Source of the DNA: Actinernus sp. WN-2022
Lineage: Eukaryota; Cnidaria; Anthozoa; Actiniaria; Actinernidae
Direction: 5' to 3'
Assembly: GCA_030867875.1 (NCBI GenBank)
Contig: JAOWCC010001501.1
Span: forward strand, 24,363,036-24,427,035
DNA: 64,000 nt
The notes beneath the pieces were generated by a model. The model saw only the letters and a list, made by a program, of their open reading frames with translations. It made no database searches and was not told where the DNA came from. A program made the position numbers and the translations under genes. The first letter of the stretch is position 1. Every line of letters starts with the position of its first letter. Shown piece after piece: positions 12,465 through 24,212 of the stretch.

Positions 12465-12495
12465 GACCCTCTGTCCGACCCCATGGTGCTTTGTG
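12461..12495. repeat. Dispersed 35-bp motif, copy 1
   Basis: A TAAAGACCC...CCCATGGTGCTTTG phrase occurs here and, almost unchanged, at 58472-58506, 46 kb away and just ahead of the polymerase cassette. Its nature is unknown; it may be the conserved edge of a repeat family. Confidence 0.6.
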
Positions 12496-12811
12496 TGCGC
12501 AAATGATTTTCGTAGGCTACGAAAATCAGAAAGATCGGTGTTGTTATTGTGACTCTCGAATCTTTCGAAATCCATCTCTAGTTTGGGCCATCGTGTAATT
12601 ATTTCTAGATATATATGTTTAACACACTTTCTTTTATCTTAATTTGTGTATATATACCTTATTGGTGCCATAAGCACGGTTCGGACGAGTAGTTATGGAT
12701 AATTCATAGACTGTTATGCCGTGTCATAGTTATGTAAATAATAGTCATTCAGTTCAATGTCAATGTCATGTAAATTAGATTAGGTTTTTGAAGTGTATTT
12801 TTAGTTAGGCT

Positions 12812-12926
12812 TTCAGGCTCTAGGGTTTTTTCGGAAGCCTCGCTCGGCCCACAGGTAACCCAACATTTCCACCCAACCCGAAAACTAATATTTCCAGAAA
12901 AAACCCGAGAGCCTGTAAGCAGGCTA
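12812..12926. repeat. Hairpin repeat
   Basis: Inverted arms around CAGGCTCTAGGGTTTTTTC and its near-complement. Probably a short MITE. Confidence 0.55.
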
Positions 12927-14256
12927 ATTTTTAGTCTATTGTTATATTAGCTAAGCTTTGTTATGTACTGTAAAATATGTTTGCAGCTACGTATAAATTT
13001 AGTGTAAATTTCAAAGTATTCAGGCAAACAGTTTACCGGCCTCACCGCAACACATCGTTTTGTAAGTATGTTTTCTTCCGTCAAGTTTGCTCTGTAATCG
13101 TACGTTATATTTTGTACTAAGTTTCACTAGTTTTGTCTAATTGCTTTTCGTTTTAACAACCATATTCGTCATACACCGTGTAAACGTACGAGTTTGGAAT
13201 TTTGTTGTTGTGCTATTAAATTCCTTTTAACATGAAACTTTCGTCAAATGTGTCTTCGAATCCCGGGTTGTTTACCATTTACACATAAATTCTGGTCGGT
13301 CTGAGTTTATGTAATGGTAAACAAAAGTCAAATAATATAAATAAATAAAATAATAAATAAATAATATGGTATTTATATTAAACGTATGTATACACATTTT
13401 TAACAATATTATTTCATATTGTCTGAATACCAAATGCCCAAAAGAGAAGGCTATTGTCAGCAAAATGTATGTAATTATTATAATATGCATCAGCATATAC
13501 AGTACGGGTTTTCAATACAGCATCAATACACAAATTTGGCGTCTACTCTGGTTATTTGTGCCAGTTACTTTAACCAACCAAAGTAAGAGTCGATCTCTAT
13601 TGAAGAGAGTATGAAAAGGGAAGGTTTTGAAGTTATTTCTTTGGCTAGTTTACAGAATGTGCCAACAATATGAAAACCTATTGAAAACCCTGCATATATT
13701 CCTGATATGCAACCATAACATTATTAGTCTAATTATTAGGTAATTATTTATTTGTTTATTTACCGGTATTCTGTTTTACCATAGATTTGTGACAAAATGC
13801 TACATTTTCTAGTTGAATAAAAATGTACTGCATGTATTTTTATTACTGTAATGACCATTAACAATGACTTAGAGGCTGAGTACCACATCAACTGGATATT
13901 CGATCAGAATGTGTCATTATAGGATTTTTAACAGCAAACAATGAGATTCTTATTTGATTTCACAATTTAATTTATCATTATTCCTGACCTTTAATTATTT
14001 AAAACTAATTTTAACTGCTATATACCTTTTGCTTTGCCATTTTATAGAAAAGCAATGATAGAATCTTGCAACAGTGCAGTCTGGCGAGAACACATACTAG
14101 CTGCTACTTATAATTTAAGGGCCATTTTAGAAAATCAGAAAATCACTTGAAAATTGCAAAAATTACCCCTCAGAAAAAAACTAGAAAAAGAGCTTAAATT
14201 ACCTGTTGACCCAACTGGACCCGGCCTCTTCGGAAAATGTAATCAACACATGGCCT
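12927..14256. other. AT-rich intergenic DNA
   Basis: AT-rich DNA without a supported gene. Short open frames at 13272-13614 are AT-rich and unconvincing. Confidence 0.5.
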
Positions 14257-15374
14257 AGCCTGATTTTTCAGACGGTCAGCAGTCTTCCGCTTCACTTCAC
14301 CCCTTTCTCCCGTCTGATAAACCTTGTCAGAATGCGTGTTCTTCTTTGTCTGATTTCCAACCAATCAGAGCGAAGCTTTTACTTTTCACAAACTCAGGTA
14401 TGCAAAGAATTCGAAAGTGCTTTTCAAGATGTCTCCTAGAATGTTGGCATTTAGAAGACCAAATATTTCATGAAATGTAATGATTTTTTTACAGCAGTGA
14501 ACACACATACTGAGTATGTCATGGTAATAGTTTCACAACATTTGGGCAGTTATTTATGTTTGTAAAAAAAATTAACACACTTTATTTTGACAATTTTGCT
14601 GTCCTGAAAGCTGAAATATCTTAGCTTTTTCGCCTTAAGAAGACTAAATCTTTCATGGAATGGCATGAAATTTTTACAAGAGTGAACACATATAGTGAAT
14701 ATGTCATGGTAAAAGTTGGATTACATTTGCCTAAATATTTATGTTATCAGAATTTTGAACAGTCTTGATTTTGACAAGTACAACAAATCCGGTAGTTAGA
14801 TCAATGTTGTGACCATGCGCTCGAAATATTGTACGGTAAATCCTATTTAAAAAGTTCCTGCTGCCCAAAAAACCATAGCAGCTCAAACAGGATATGGTTA
14901 GGGTTAGTTCTGAGAAATCGACATAAGTTTGAAGCTGTAAAACATAAGAATTCTGCAGTGCAGGAAAGTGCGTGATTCTGGCGAGCCGTACTAGAAGGCT
15001 ACATAATTTCTCCTCTCTCGATTCTCTACCTGGTCGTCGCCTATAGTATAGATGCAGCTGTTATGGCCAAGGTCCTTCCGGGAAACGAGGGGTAACATTG
15101 CCTTCGCTGTTCGGGAAATAATTCAGAAATGCCGAAAGTTTCGCACGCTTTCTCCAAAGCCATATCAAGCCCGTTCGTATCGTCCGCCATTTGGCTTGTC
15201 CTTCATGCAGGCTCCACTTGACATTCCACACATACCTCAGTTCTCTAAAAATAAAACCTTCGCTCTGATTGGTCGAAATGAAATGACGTCAGGAACACGG
15301 TCTCTGCCAAAGTTCATCAGACTGGGAGGTGGGAGGAAGTGAGCGGACGACCTCGACAGTCTGATAATCAGGCT
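14257..15374. mobile_element. 1.1-kb non-autonomous TIR element with target duplication
   Basis: The flanks share the direct repeat ACACATGGCCT (14246-14256 and 15375-15385). Immediately inside, AGCCTGATT and AATCAGGCT start inverted arms extending about 120 bp, including CCAATCAGAGCGAAG and its complement. The interior holds a diverged direct repeat of about 190 bp (14430-14570 against 14600-14750) and a 96-codon frame that is probably fortuitous. A target duplication of 8-11 bp would suit hAT- or Mutator-like mobilisation; the exact boundary is ambiguous because the duplication overlaps the tips. Confidence 0.75.
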
Positions 15375-15631
15375 ACACATGGCCTTGATTGCCAGGAAAG
15401 ATATCTGCATTACAAAACACAAAGAACTTAATTGCAGATCATGAAGAACGGTGGAAATCGAGCTTAGCATAATTTAATTAGCCATTAGGAGAGAACCTCT
15501 TCGAGCAGGAAAGTGACCAAAATAATGTCATTGATATTTTTCAAACTGGTTCCAAACACCCCAGACATACCAAAGTTTCATAATATTGAATACAATCGTC
15601 ATAACAATACACATTTATTTATTTCAATTAC

Positions 15632-15954
15632 CCTATATCATTATGACGTCACGGCTTGTTTGTGAGGGGGACAGAATCGACTTGAACAATAGAATTTTGA
15701 ACTAAATCTGCTCTGCTGAGGAAAATTTAACTTCGAATTGTCTGGTTTCCAGATATCAGCTGTATCCATGTTTATCCCACAATATTTACCGTATTTGGTG
15801 GCTGTTACCGCTATTCTACGTTCTTCAAAATGCATTTGATAGCGATTTCCTTTGTGTTGTTGCTGTTTTGTCCCTGTTTTGTCCCCCTCCCACGACCGTG
15901 ATCCTTAGCGTTTAAACAATAGATTGTTTTGATATGACGTCATAATGATATAGG
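15632..15954. repeat. MITE with CCTATATCATTATGACGTCA tips
   Basis: The terminal CCTATATCATTATGACGTCA is inverted exactly at the right end. The flanks share TCAATT on both sides, consistent with an imperfect target duplication. No coding content. Confidence 0.75.
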
Positions 15955-16867
15955 TCAATTGAATATAAGAAAAAATAACAATAATAATCGGTAATGGATG
16001 TGTACTGTGCTGGACCTGGAAATGCTGAGTAAAAGTGAAAAGGACCGAGACCTTTAATACATGCATTTGGGACGAGAACCTAAGATATTAATTACATGAA
16101 GTACTTCGAAAGTACAGCCAAGATTTTACAATTAATATACATACCTTAATTTTTGAAGGTTAAATTACTAAATTCGCGCTTGTGAAGTTTGTCAAATACA
16201 ATAATAAGTTAACATGGTTTGAACAGCCACCAATCTTACATCAGCTTGAGCCCATAGTTTGCTCAGTAAAGACCTGAGAATCAGACTTCTATTACTAGTA
16301 AGCATGCACACAACTCAGAGTCAGCTCACCTGGAAATCTCAATGTCATACCCAGACCCCATTTGTTTTTTACTATACTCTCAACGAAAAAATTGGGTTCT
16401 GAAAATCAGATTTCCGGTTCTTTGAACCAGCCAATCAAAAAACAGAAAAAAAATCCGTTTCCCCAGAGGCCACAGCCTTCGCCGCCACGGTCCCCGCTGA
16501 CCAAGTCTGAAGGCTCTGGGTACAGATTTATTTCCATGACAATGAGACAAGTCATGCAAGTATGAGAAACGAACGCGGAACCTTTGGAATACTGCTGGCC
16601 ATCAGTATTATTTTCGAATCTTTTCCCAATGGAACGCTTGGATTACAAATCCAAAGACTCCGGATTTGGATTGAATCCTTTGAAACCTTACTTAGGTTGG
16701 ATTCGAGTATTAGGATTCGTGGGATTCGAATTTGTCCAAAGAAACGGGCTTCGAAATACGGATTCGGATTCGACCAAAGGAGTAAATTGTAGGTACAGAT
16801 TGAAGGTATTTCGGATTTGATCGTGTACATTACACTGTCTGATCGGAACCGTCTGACGGAATCCGGT
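15955..16867. other. Intergenic; GGATTCG-rich tract
   Basis: No gene supported. Around 16600-16800 there are many degenerate copies of GGATTCG, which keep several frames open by chance. Confidence 0.45.
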
Positions 16868-16991
16868 TAGGCCTAGCTACAAATATCCGGATATTTTTTT
16901 AGATATTTAGAAGCTCCTGGATATTTAGAAAATTACGTTTCCGGCGGAAACATATTTAGGCGATTTTACGTGATATTTGTAGCTAGGCCTA
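16868..16991. mobile_element. hAT-like MITE, 124 bp
   Basis: Terminal TAGGCCTAGCTACAAATATC is exactly inverted at the other end. Flanking 8-mers AATCCGGT (16860-16867) and AATCCGCT (16992-16999) match at seven of eight positions, the size expected for hAT target duplication. Confidence 0.8.
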
Positions 16992-18290
16992 AATCCGCTC
17001 GACAGTATTTATAATTAACCCAAAAGCAATAACAATGCATCCAATAACAGAATAGAAATCTGTTAAAATTATCCACTGAAGTGTAACCGAGAACTTTGTT
17101 TGCGAGTCGACTCACAAATGGAAGCCATTTCAATGTCACCATAAACCTCGTAAGTTTCAAATCCACACAAAATGCGGTTATATTATAGCACTGTACTAAT
17201 ATAGAGACGACTGCTTTTGTCACGGTCCATGCAGATACAATCGCCAATAACTTACCTGAGAGTTGTCAAGCTGCATCGGGACTGACGATAAGCGGAAGCA
17301 AACTCGTACCCAGTAGTCAGTACGGTCTGGAAGTCGCGCAAAGGATCAGGGGAAGGGGAAGGGGAGGACGCCTGACTCATATTCCGTTTCACGCTGATCT
17401 GATTGAAAATACTCGGTACTAGGGGAAGGTATATGGATCGACAGTGCCCGGGGGTGGGGCATTTGTCTTATTTCTTTGTCCCCACCGTGGGGAAGTTGAA
17501 ATTTGTTTTTCATAAATGTCTAATGCCCAGGGGTTGACCGGTGAGTGGGGGTTGGGGGGAATGGGCATTGCTGGAATTGACTGGTGCATATTAATGCGGG
17601 TATCAGCGTTATGCTAAATTTTAGGGCGTTATGCTAATTTTTAGGGCGCGCTCATTAATTCAGATGACGTCACGAGTGTATTGTTTCAAGCTCATGAATA
17701 AAATGAAGTGGAAATTGAAGTGGAATCTCATTAAATGAAGTGGATTCTCATTTCTTTCCGCATGAACAAAATGCGGCGCTCTCATGAATAAAGTGTGGCG
17801 CTCTCATGAATAAAAGGAAGGTGAATAAATTATCTATTGGCTGAGGCTCATGAATAAAGTGCTGTGGAATCTAATGACGGCATAGACGGCGGAGGATTTT
17901 AATTTCAGCTGCACATCAGAACCCCAACAATTTAAAAAAGGTTGTCCCGTTATCTCCTGCGAATCGATTCAGTCGTATAACACGCACTGGACAGATATAA
18001 CCACAATCCATTTCGGGCTGCGAATGTTTACCGTTTGTCCGGGAAACCTCTTTTTAAATAACTATATACAGCAATTTCAAAAAGGTTGCATACCAAGACC
18101 GAAATGCATTTTGGTTCATGTGGCCTGTTTAGTTCAAGTGTGCTTGCGTGAGTATCCAGTTCAATTACGGCAGGCCGACGGATTCACCTTTACTCAAGAT
18201 ACGTATGCGTGTTTGACACGATCTGGTCTAGAAATACACAATTCAATATTACTATGCAACCTTTTGTAAATTGCCGTATATCAATTGACT
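16992..18290. other. Intergenic; possible 5' untranslated exon
   Basis: On the minus strand CTCAG|GTAAGTT gives a strong donor at 17256/17255 with no ATG in the preceding roughly 90 bases. It could end a non-coding first exon of the gene at 12174-11461. 17680-17850 carries short repeats of CTCATGAATAAA. Nothing else was recognised. Confidence 0.35.
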
Positions 18291-18850
18291 TTAATAGTTG
18301 ATATTGTGTAGAATGGGACTAGGATAACAGGGAGTTCCATACACGTTTGATCCATGTGGGATGGAGAGGTACCCGTTTAACAGGTTCGGCCATGGTAACT
18401 GGTTTAACAGGTCGGACTGGTACACGGCCAGACCCGCGGGCAGTTCTGTGCGTGTCTCACAACTGCAAGGGTAGGCGAGGCAGTAGGGCTGGACGGCTGA
18501 CGTCACAGTAGCAGCTCCACGTGATAAGCAGCTGAAGTACGTTTCTCGAGGGCGGGATTCGTTATCTAGTTCTTTGACTGCTTCAAGGAACGCCTGGGAG
18601 AATCGATAACCGTGCTTCTTGTTTGGAACCTTAATGAGGATCCCCTTGCTATAAAGGTGCCTTAGCGCACGGCCCATTGTGGTGTATGTCATCTTCGGCC
18701 GGTTACTATACATGCCCCACATAAGAGCTACCGTTCGTGGGTCCTTTATCACAAACTCTCCTTCGGCTCCCTCCCAACAAATGACCCTTGCATAATGAGG
18801 GTTAGAGAGGAGTTTTAGAAGGAAGTACCATATTCGAGGCTTGAATGGGC
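18291..18850 (-). CDS. ETS-domain transcription factor, terminal exon
   Basis: The last coding exon of an ETS-family transcription factor. After an acceptor (TTCTAAAG at 18851-18852, phase 1) it encodes a near-complete ETS winged-helix domain. IWYFLLKLL forms helix 1 and the WEGAEGEFVIKDP strand region follows; next come VALMWGMYSNRPKMTY and the recognition helix MGRALRHLY, which keeps both DNA-contacting arginines; GILIKVPNKKHGYRF closes the wing. Around 105 residues with no recognised domain follow to the TAA stop at 18291. The helix 3 wording (MTYTTMGRALRHLY) is closest, from memory, to the ELF and TEL/ETV6 groups, but subfamily is uncertain. Nuclear, binds GGAA sites. Upstream exons lie at higher coordinates and were not identified; the exon at 23255-23148 is on the right strand but ends in phase 0, so it cannot join directly. 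Confidence 0.88.
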
Positions 18851-18980
18851 CTTTAGAAGTGAAAAGACAAGATAATATAAAATAAATGATTTTAATACTG
18901 AATGAATAAATCAACGAATGAATGAAAGAATCGAACGAACTATATTTACGGAGGGAGAAATGCATTAACCATAAAGTTAA

Positions 18981-19152
18981 GCCTGCTTTTCACTAGCGAC
19001 ATAAGCATCAGCACCGACGCAATAACGCATTAGTATTGCGGATCATTAGCGACGCATGTTCTGATCTCACACCCGACTAGAACAAGTACAGCTAATCACA
19101 TAAATACGGTCGGCGTATGTTGCTTGTGCTTATATCGCTAGTGAAAACCGGC
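18981..19152. repeat. MITE with inverted ends
   Basis: GCCTGCTTTTCACTAGCGAC at the left is inverted as ATATCGCTAGTGAAAACCGGC at the right. About 170 bp, non-coding. Confidence 0.7.
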
Positions 19153-19383
19153 AAGTACTTCATGTAGCTGCACAATAATAATAATAAATAATCATAATCA
19201 TAGGTTTTTATGGCGCATTTTAAAAATCTCAATGCGCCTACATGGAGTATGAGAACCCCTATATTGTAAAAATAACTATAACTCTATTGTAAAAAAAATT
19301 AAAAATATATTAATATAAGAAGTAATGTAAAATATATATATATATATAAACAAAGACTGATATACATATACATACACTGATAC

Positions 19384-19415
<32 letters not shown>

Positions 19416-20385
19416 TGTAAAAATAACTATATTGTAAAAAAAATAAAAAAATATTAATATAAGAAGTAATTAATATATATATATAAACAGACTGAATGGG
19501 ATATACATATACATACACATATATGTATACATGTAGAGATATATAACAGAAAATATATATATAACACAATATAAATACTTCTCTACTGTCACTGCGTCAT
19601 ATTGACTCTTTTGAAAAGAAAGGTTTTTAGAACAGATAAAAAAAACTGTCCATTCAATCCCATAGGCCGATAACCCATACACGTCACAGTTAGGATAAAC
19701 GGAAAACGCGAAAGGATTTTCAAATGAGATCAACTTAATTAATTTTGGATTCGTAGGCACTTTAATTAGTGTCAATTTGCATTATCAGGACCATTACTTT
19801 CTTTTGAGGGCCGTATGTTAGATAAAGCCTGGTTCATGTAGCTGTGACAAATATTCACCGAGGTTTCCTCTCGAGGGGAAATGCTCGAGGGCGCACTCGA
19901 GGGCGCAGCCCGAGGGCGGAACCCTCGGTGAATAAATCCCATACCCCCGAGCGAAAGGCCAACATAATGCTTATTTTCACAATGGCGAGGTTTGCTTGTT
20001 GTACGCAATAACAATATCCCTTTTTATAAATCATCTGAAAGCATTGTTTGCCTAGTGCATAGTTGCATAACATTACTGTTCACTTCTCGTTGTTTTTTGT
20101 CTCGGAGCTTTCACCAACGTAGCTTGTAGTGTAGTGGATAGGACCATAGTTAATAGAGTGGAATGGTTAGGAAACCCGGCAAACTAAGGGGCTAACAAAT
20201 GCACTGCGATTCATGTTGGAAGGGGGTAAGACAAAGGATTGTGCACGGTCATAGTTCATTAGCGCCCTGGGGGTTCCTCCCATACAAACGCTATACCGGG
20301 ATGTGCCGCTGGATGGGGTCGCGATGTAGCATTCTGGGTCTGAGATGGGGTCCCATTTTCGCTCTTTTTGGTCTGAGATGGGGTA
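19153..20385. other. AT microsatellites and a non-coding repeat
   Basis: 19270-19570 is AT-rich with (TA)n runs near 19337 and 19388 and two diverged copies of a roughly 150-bp segment. 19850-19930 forms a hairpin around CTCGAGGGCGCA. 20160-20385 carries a non-coding repeat in which a phrase ending GTCTGAGATGGGGT occurs twice; the second copy was the target of the LINE. Confidence 0.55.
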
Positions 20386-21210
20386 CAATACAATACAATA
20401 CTGTTTATTGACAACTCCCCATAGGGGTTTTTCAGTGACAATTGATCCAATAAATAATAAATTAATTATATAATTATATATGTACAAACTATTAAAAATA
20501 TACTATATAAAATACAAAAACTAGAATAAAATCTTAAATATATATAATTGGCCTAAATAAACTCAAGACAAAAATTGTTTTAAAAGATATGATTTAAGAG
20601 TACGTTTAAAACTCAGTACAGAAGGACTTAATTTAATTTTAGGGCAAATAGCGTTCCATAAGCTGACAATACGATAATAAAAAGACCTCTGGCCAGTTGC
20701 TGTTTTACAAAGTGGTATATTCAGCTGTTGTGAATTACGGGTCACTCGACCACTGATACTACCTCTAGAAATAAATTGATTACATAAATAATTAGGTGCA
20801 AGACCAGTCATGCACTTAAACGCCATAACGGCGTCTCTTAAATATAGGTTGGATTTTACAGGGGTCCATTTAAGGCTCTTCAGAGCAGGTGTTAAGTGAT
20901 CATATTTTCTAATGTTATAAACTATACGAGCTGCAAAATTTTGAATGCCTTGCAGCTTCTTTATATTAGTGTCAGTGGTGTTTGCCCAAACTGAAGAACA
21001 GTAGTATAATTTGCTAAATACTAAAGAATTAATTATAGTAATAAGTGTATCTTTCCTAAATGCATGTTTTACACGACTTATTTGTCCCAATGCGGACATG
21101 CATAAGGAGACAGTTTTAATGGTATGTTCATTGAAGGTGAGATTTTTGTCAAAAATCACTCCGAGATCTTTTACAGTCTCTGAGGTATACTTTCCATGAG
21201 GCCAGGTTTC
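20386..21210 (-). mobile_element. 5'-truncated non-LTR retrotransposon (CR1/L2-like)
   Basis: An 825-bp minus-strand LINE insertion bounded by a perfect 20-bp target duplication that starts TTTTGGTCTGAG (20366-20385 and 21211-21230). The 3' end has AATAAACAG followed by (TATTG)n, the microsatellite tail typical of CR1/L2-like elements. It is strongly 5' truncated, so it was dead on arrival. The intact target duplication and open reading frame suggest a fairly young insertion. Confidence 0.9.
20563..21204 (-). pseudogene. C-terminal fragment of LINE reverse transcriptase ORF2
   Basis: About 213 codons, open to TAA at 20563, encode the end of a LINE ORF2 protein after the catalytic palm. Recognisable phrases are LGVIFDKNLTF, LVFSKLYYCSSVW, LQGIQNFAARIVY, YDHLTPALKSLKW and the terminal SLWNAI...FKRTLKSYLL. 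These belong to the thumb and connection region conserved in CR1/L2-type elements. The catalytic YADD motif and the endonuclease would lie 5' of the truncation and are absent. The first in-frame ATG (21159) is not a natural start. Confidence 0.88.
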
Positions 21211-21230
21211 TTTTGGTCTGAGATGGGGTA

Positions 21231-21924
21231 TCAGTACTTTTTTGTTACTTTTACCAGGTTTCCAACCTTTGATGCAGCGCTTATAATACCGATGATGATT
21301 TAGTAAATCGTAAAGCTAATGCCAACTTAATTGAAAGAAAGTAATAATAAAATAAAATAAACTCTATTAACTATGACGATAGGACAGAGAACAAGAAATC
21401 AAGAAAGTTCGAGTTCCGGCTCGTAACTCATGCCGTTGTTTTCCATCTTCTCCTTTCAAGTTACTTCTCGTAGTTCTAAGTATACTTGGTCGCTGCGCGT
21501 GGGGAATATATCTGCCTTTGGAACTGGGCAGGGGTTTTCGCTCCTGGTAATATTTGGAATATGCTAATGGTGACGTGAACAGAGAATTTATATTAGTCAT
21601 TTCATTCTCCTTGTCAATGAAATTTACGTCTGATAATCGATTTAGACAAAATATTTGGTACTGAATCAGATATGACTGACATAATTTATAACATACATGT
21701 TAAGATTATTTATCTCTTGCAGCAAGTTTTTGTATAATTAATATATTCGAAATATAAACCTTTATAACTCATAGATGCAACACTCAAATTAAGAAATATT
21801 TTACAATTCTCCTAATTACTTGATGTAGAATCGATTTTAATAATAATAAAAATTGGGCTCATATCCAAACGCTCATGCAACCTTACTGGTACTAGTTTTA
21901 AATGTCGTCCTTAGTTCAGTGCTT
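21231..21924. other. Intergenic, nothing recognised
   Basis: AT-rich DNA; a 77-codon frame at 21367-21600 (minus) is unsupported. Confidence 0.4.
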
Positions 21925-22244
21925 GGTTGTTCGAAGCATGGGTGGTTAAATCGCTAACCCGAGGTTAAATTGTACAAATTACAATTACATATTTAGCGCT
22001 ATCCTAGGGATAAAGTTACCCTTGCTTTGAACCTGGTCCAGTGTCTCTGTTAAATCACTAACCTGAGGGTAAACTGTACAGATTACAATTACAGATTTAG
22101 CGCTATCCTAGGGATAAAGTTACCCTTGCTTTGAACCTGGTCCAGTGTCTCTGTTAAATCACTAACCTGAGGCTAAACTGTACAGATTACAATTACAGAT
22201 TTAGCGCTATCCTAGGGATAAAGTTACCCTTGCTTCGAACAACC
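21925..22244. repeat. TIR element containing a 104-bp tandem array
   Basis: The ends are a perfect 14-bp inverted repeat (GGTTGTTCGAAGCA and its complement). The interior is about 2.8 copies of a 104-bp unit (21946, 22050, 22154) containing GCGCTATCCTAGGGATAAAG. The tips resemble those of the palindromic MITE at 41320-41439 (GGTTGTTCAAAGC), so this looks like a MITE whose body expanded in tandem. Confidence 0.85.
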
Positions 22245-22857
22245 GGTCCCAGGTTACTCTACCGTTTGTAGTTCTAACGAAATATTTACAGAATGAAGAA
22301 AAACTAACTCCACGATAGATTATGACACTGATGAACATTTAAAACTGAATAAATACAAAGTGCCCCTAAATCTAGCCTATGAATTTCATTGTATAGAAAA
22401 CGGTGCCGAGTGGTCTTGCGACTCTTAGCCATCAGTTTTCTATACGGCCATGATTATTCTAATACTGAATGTAACAAAACTGAAAAAACTACAATGTGCT
22501 CCGAAATTTGACAAACAAAATGGAGGGAGATATAAGAACAGTTGAGGGTAAATACTTCTCTAGCCCACAAACTTCATTGCATCGCCCTAAACAGTGTCGA
22601 GTGATCACCCCATGGCTTTAGGGCATTATTTTCTGTTTTAACATCAGTTGATTTCTTCTTATGAAATAAAACAAAACGAGCACGACACTATTCTTACCAC
22701 AAATTGAAGACATCGCGAGCAGCGAATACGGTGTTGAGCTCGAAACTGGAACTTTGAATTCTGGCAACACAATTTCTATTATATATATATCAAAAAAAGA
22801 TTAGACACACCTAGAAACGACGGCTGCCCCCGCACAACAAACAGTTTGTTGTGTGAG
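22245..22857. other. Intergenic, nothing recognised
   Basis: No gene or clear repeat recognised. Confidence 0.4.
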
Positions 22858-23100
22858 AGTTTATTTTGTTACCATAGCGAGCACGATCTGTTGCTATGGT
22901 AACACACAAATATTTTGCAACACACCCAAACTTAAACGGGTTCTGTTTGTCAGTTTATTTTGTTACCATAGCGAGCACGATCTGTTGCTATGGTAACAGA
23001 CAAATATTTTGCAACACACCCAAACTTAAACGGGTTCTGTTTCAGTTTATTTTGTTACCATAGCGAGCACGATCTCTTGCTATGGTAACAGAAGAATATT
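22858..23100. repeat. Three tandem copies of a 92-94-bp hairpin unit
   Basis: Units start at 22858, 22952 and 23044. Each contains GTTACCATAGC...GCTATGGTAAC, a short stem around GAGCACGATCT, so each unit is itself a hairpin. Confidence 0.9.
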
Positions 23101-23147
23101 TTGAAACACGCAACTAGAGAACAAAAATAACGCAAGAGTGAACTTAC

Positions 23148-23255
23148 GATAAATATTTGGAAGGTCTGTAGTTGCGAAGAACTCAACCTTTGGACGAGCA
23201 AAGCAAGGGTACCGACCTTGCTTTCACGTTTGTCCCAATCCCCAGCGCTCAACAT
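23148..23255 (-). CDS. Candidate first coding exon, unknown gene
   Basis: On the minus strand an ATG at 23255 opens 36 codons that end at a strong donor (TTATC|GTAAGTT, 23148/23147) in phase 0. The peptide is amphipathic and mixed (LALLVQRLSSSQLQTFQIF). The domain is unknown. The exon lies 4.3 kb upstream of the ETS exon on the same strand, but the phases do not match for a direct join, so it would need an intervening exon or belong to another gene. Confidence 0.35.
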
Positions 23256-24104
23256 GTAGCCGAGAGAAGCTGGAACAAACTGAGACCGCGACCGCCGAGA
23301 AAGAAATAAGAGGGCCGCAATGCAGGCTAGAATGACCGAGGGCTTTTCATGTGGGCTTGTCGATGGTTGTTATAGAACACACAGAACATAATAATCATTT
23401 TCAAGAATACATTTTATTATATGGACGATAGTGTTTTACTGAGAAATAAACCACTCATAGAAGTCATAGGAAACTACATCCGGGTCCTGAGTAGCATATT
23501 TCCCATATCCTCATAAGTGGAAATATCGATGACGTTTGCCAACTTTTGAACTACAAAGATGGCGGCAGGTTTGTGAAAATCACAGAGGGAGATGTAAACA
23601 GCTTAACAATGAATATTCCGAGCACAAAAAAACAACTGATACCATCTAAAACTCTCAAGATTTTCTCGACAATACAATACAACAACAACAATATACTTTA
23701 TTCAAACACAAGATAAATTAGTTTCAATTTTGCACGAGAATGAAAAATTACATACAGGTGCTTTTGTCATTTGAAATAGCTAAAAAGCTAATCTAGTCAG
23801 ATGACAATTACAGTAGACTGAAAAATGGACAGTAATCAGGCCAGGGTCTGTAATTATAATAATGATGGTACAGATAACAGGAACAATAATACATATATGG
23901 GAATACAATACAATACAAAATAACAAATGCTGGACAGCAATGAAGAGACAGCAACGAAGGGACAGCAACGAAGAGACAAGAAAATCCGATGAAACTCCCC
24001 AGAACAGCTTAGAAAGATCACGAAGAAGTTTGTACTGACAGTAAGTAAAATGAATAGATAAGAATTCTTACAGCAGTTTAATTGTCCATATAATAAAAAG
24101 AAAA
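23256..24104. other. Intergenic with retroelement tails
   Basis: AATACAATACAA runs near 23670 and 23905 resemble minus-strand (TATTG)n tails of LINEs like the one at 20386. No coding part was recognised. Confidence 0.4.
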
Positions 24105-24212
24105 TTACACGGTGCTTTGAAGATATGAAGTTTATCCTCTCGAGTTGCGCTCACTTGTGAAATGTTTTCGACTCGAGAGGATAAACTTCATAGCTTCAAA
24201 CCACCGTGTAAC
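24105..24212. repeat. Palindromic MITE
   Basis: TTACACGGTGCTTTGAAG and ATGAAGTTTATCCTCTCGAG are mirrored on the right side around a short loop. Confidence 0.85.

Noticed and set aside
15052..15342. 96-codon frame
   Set aside because: Lies in a non-autonomous TIR element and runs into its arm; no domain.
18291..18965. The ETS frame extended upstream to an AT-rich N-terminus
   Set aside because: The segment before 18850 is intron: a good acceptor sits at 18851 and the upstream residues are low-complexity Phe, Ile and Ser.
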